From positions 1-7,172 of the forward strand of contig JAJYEK010000186.1 in the NCBI GenBank assembly GCA_021785795.1: 7,172 bases of DNA, read 5' to 3'. This document shows, piece by piece, positions 5,863-7,172 of the stretch (positions are counted from its first letter, which is position 1; each line of letters begins with the position of its first letter). Made by a program: the position numbers and the translations under genes. The notes under the pieces are model-generated. The model worked only from the letters and a program-made list of their open reading frames with translations, was not told the origin of the DNA and did no database searches. The stretch comes from Pseudomonadota bacterium. GTDB lineage: Bacteria > Pseudomonadota > Gammaproteobacteria > Acidiferrobacterales > UBA6901.

Positions 5863-6639
5863 TTGGCTTCCTACTCGCCATCACCGGAGCTGTTGAAGGG
5901 ACGGACTGTTCTGGTCACCGGGGCCGGCGACGGTCTTGGGCGCATGGCGGCGTTGGCCTACAGCGCACATGGTGCCGAAGTGATCCTGGTCGGACGCACC
6001 GTTGCCAAGCTTGAGGCGGTATACGACGAAATCCTCAAACAGGGCGGCCGTGAGCCGGCAATTTATCCCATGGATCTTGCGGGCGCCTCTGCAAAGGATT
6101 ATCGCGATCTGGCGGAAAATATCGGCCGGCAGATCGGACATCTGGAAGGCATTCTGCACAACGCCGCCGAACTTGAATTGCTGACCCCGCTTGAATTTCA
6201 TCCGTTCGCCGCATGGGAAACTGCGTTACGGGTCAATCTGACGGCGCCATTTCTGATGACACAGGCCTGCCTTGGACTCCTTAAGCAGGCCGCCGATAGC
6301 GCGGTGGTTTTTACCAGCGACGAGTGCGCGCAGCGCCCGAAGGGATATTGGGGCGGTTATGCGGTGAGCAAGGCCGGCGTCGAAAACCTCGGCTTTATGC
6401 TGGCCCAGGAATTAAGCAACACCGCGATCCGGGTGCATGTTCTGGATCCCGGTTCTTGCCGCACCGCAATGCGGTTGCGGACGCATCCCGGGGCGCCACT
6501 TGCCGGATATCCGTGTCCGGAGACATTGATACCCATGTATCTCTATCTCATGGGTCCGGACGGCCGCCCGCAGAATGGTGTGTGGAAGGCACAGGAATGG
6601 ATCCGCCGGAGTTCCGACGCGCGCTGCAGGACCGTCTGA
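5863..6639 (+). CDS. sdrA: Short-chain dehydrogenase/reductase (SdrA/YciK-like)
   Basis: The 258-aa cytoplasmic protein has the SDR Rossmann fold: cofactor loop TGAGDGLG (19-26), VGR after the second strand (43-45, compatible with NADP(H)), D71, the NAA strand end (100-102), N125, YAVSK (166-170) and DPG (195-197). The region from VVFTS (148-152) to YAVSK aligns without gaps to what I recall of E. coli YciK, but the position 13 residues before Tyr166, where the catalytic Ser belongs, is Asp153. Asn, Tyr and Lys of the tetrad are kept. The start is TTG 5863, with AGGA at 5851-5854, 8 nt upstream and overlapping the end of the cytochrome gene. An SDR of unknown substrate is part of the petI operon of A. 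ferrooxidans, so its place between c4 and Rieske genes is meaningful even though its role is not known. It could be a redox enzyme or a non-catalytic cofactor-binding protein. Confidence 0.93.
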   Translation: MASYSPSPELLKGRTVLVTGAGDGLGRMAALAYSAHGAEVILVGRTVAKLEAVYDEILKQGGREPAIYPMDLAGASAKDYRDLAENIGRQIGHLEGILHNAAELELLTPLEFHPFAAWETALRVNLTAPFLMTQACLGLLKQAADSAVVFTSDECAQRPKGYWGGYAVSKAGVENLGFMLAQELSNTAIRVHVLDPGSCRTAMRLRTHPGAPLAGYPCPETLIPMYLYLMGPDGRPQNGVWKAQEWIRRSSDARCRTV

Positions 6640-6747
6640 ATGGTCCGGGGCAAATGGCGACCGGGCGGGATACATCGGGGTGTGAGGAAAGCAGAGACTC
6701 GGGCCGGAATGGGCGTTCGAGACAATCGTTGAGGTTGAGGTGAAGGC

Positions 6748-7172
6748 ATGGCAAAGACAGTTGGGGATATGACCAGCAAACCCGACCTGGGCCGGCGCCG
6801 GTTCCTGACGGCCGCGACATCCGTGGTAGGGGTGGCGGTCATCGGGGCAGCGGTGGTGCCCATGGTCGAGTCCCTGGAACCGACGGCTGCAGAAACCGCG
6901 TCGGCATCGACAACGGTAAACCTGGCCCCGATAGAGCCGGGCATGCAGTTGACTGTTCCATGGCAGAAAAAGCCGGTGATCATTGTCAACCGGACGCCTG
7001 AATTGCTGGCGACCCTCGCAGAAGTGGCGACACAGGGCCGGCTCAAAGATCCGGATTGCGCCGTGCCCCAGCAGCCGCCTTACTGCAAGAACGTGTACCG
7101 GTCGCGGAAACCGCAATGGCTGGTCATGGTCCGGATCTGCACACACCTGTGCTGCATACCCCATTATCGCCC
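6748..7172 (+). CDS. petA: Rieske iron-sulfur subunit of cytochrome bc1 complex (3' truncated by window)
   Basis: The first 141 codons are present and run off the window edge. A twin-arginine signal-anchor is clear: GRRRFL (15-20) followed by a hydrophobic helix (about 21-39), as in bacterial Rieske proteins, which use the Tat route and stay anchored. A flexible Ala/Thr hinge (about 45-56) leads to the cluster domain with VPQQP (106-110), KNVYRS (114-119), and the first ligand box CTHLCC (131-136), holding ligands C131 and H133 and disulfide cysteine C136. The usual Gly of CTHLGC is Cys135, and C104 and C113 are also unusual. The second box (CPCHG type) would be past the edge. GAGG at 6737-6740 with a 7-nt spacer supports ATG 6748. 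The 108 bp after the SDR gene hold no gene I can support. petB and petC are expected next. The product passes electrons between quinol and cytochrome c, or in reverse if the complex works uphill. Confidence 0.94.
   Translation, partial: MAKTVGDMTSKPDLGRRRFLTAATSVVGVAVIGAAVVPMVESLEPTAAETASASTTVNLAPIEPGMQLTVPWQKKPVIIVNRTPELLATLAEVATQGRLKDPDCAVPQQPPYCKNVYRSRKPQWLVMVRICTHLCCIPHYR

Noticed and set aside
1..7172. tRNA genes, CRISPR arrays, insertion sequences
   Set aside because: No tRNA T-loop with matching acceptor arms, no regularly spaced repeats, and no transposase or terminal repeats were found.

Overview
The window is high-GC DNA, entirely plus-strand in its recognisable genes, and looks like the chromosome of a chemolithoautotrophic, possibly acidophilic proteobacterium. 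The strongest clue is the gene order at the right end: a di-haem cytochrome c4, a short-chain dehydrogenase and a Rieske protein. This is the order I recall for the petI operon (cycA-sdrA-petABC) of Acidithiobacillus ferrooxidans, whose bc1 complex is associated with uphill electron flow from Fe(II). The taxonomic placement is inference; no rRNA or other marker gene is present.

Layout. Positions 1-1495 carry the last codons of a probable sensor histidine kinase overlapping a complete NtrC-type, sigma54-activating response regulator. A GC-rich hairpin follows, then about 620 bp with no convincing gene but with a structured element. Positions 2147-3322 encode an AIF/ferredoxin-reductase-like FAD oxidoreductase. 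A 217-bp gap holds two strong palindromic structures and a doubtful small ORF. Positions 3540-4558 encode two different DUF488-family proteins joined by an ATGA overlap.

From 4559 to 5230 there is a regulatory zone: an AT-rich patch with an IHF-like match, an excellent sigma54 (-24/-12) promoter at 4613-4628, a 62-codon unidentified ORF with a good ribosome binding site, a hairpin at its stop codon, and about 300 bp of leader. The cytochrome c4 gene (5231-5851), SDR gene (5863-6639) and the start of petA (6748 to the window edge) follow. petB and petC would be expected just beyond the edge.

Working together (inference). The only sigma54 activator in the window lies 3.1 kb upstream of the only good sigma54 promoter, so the two-component system may switch on the bc1/c4 respiratory operon. 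Three protein details stand out: the Rieske ligand box reads CTHLCC instead of CTHLGC and is preceded by two further unusual cysteines; the SDR has Asp where the catalytic Ser is expected; and the 62-aa ORF between promoter and cytochrome has no recognisable relatives.
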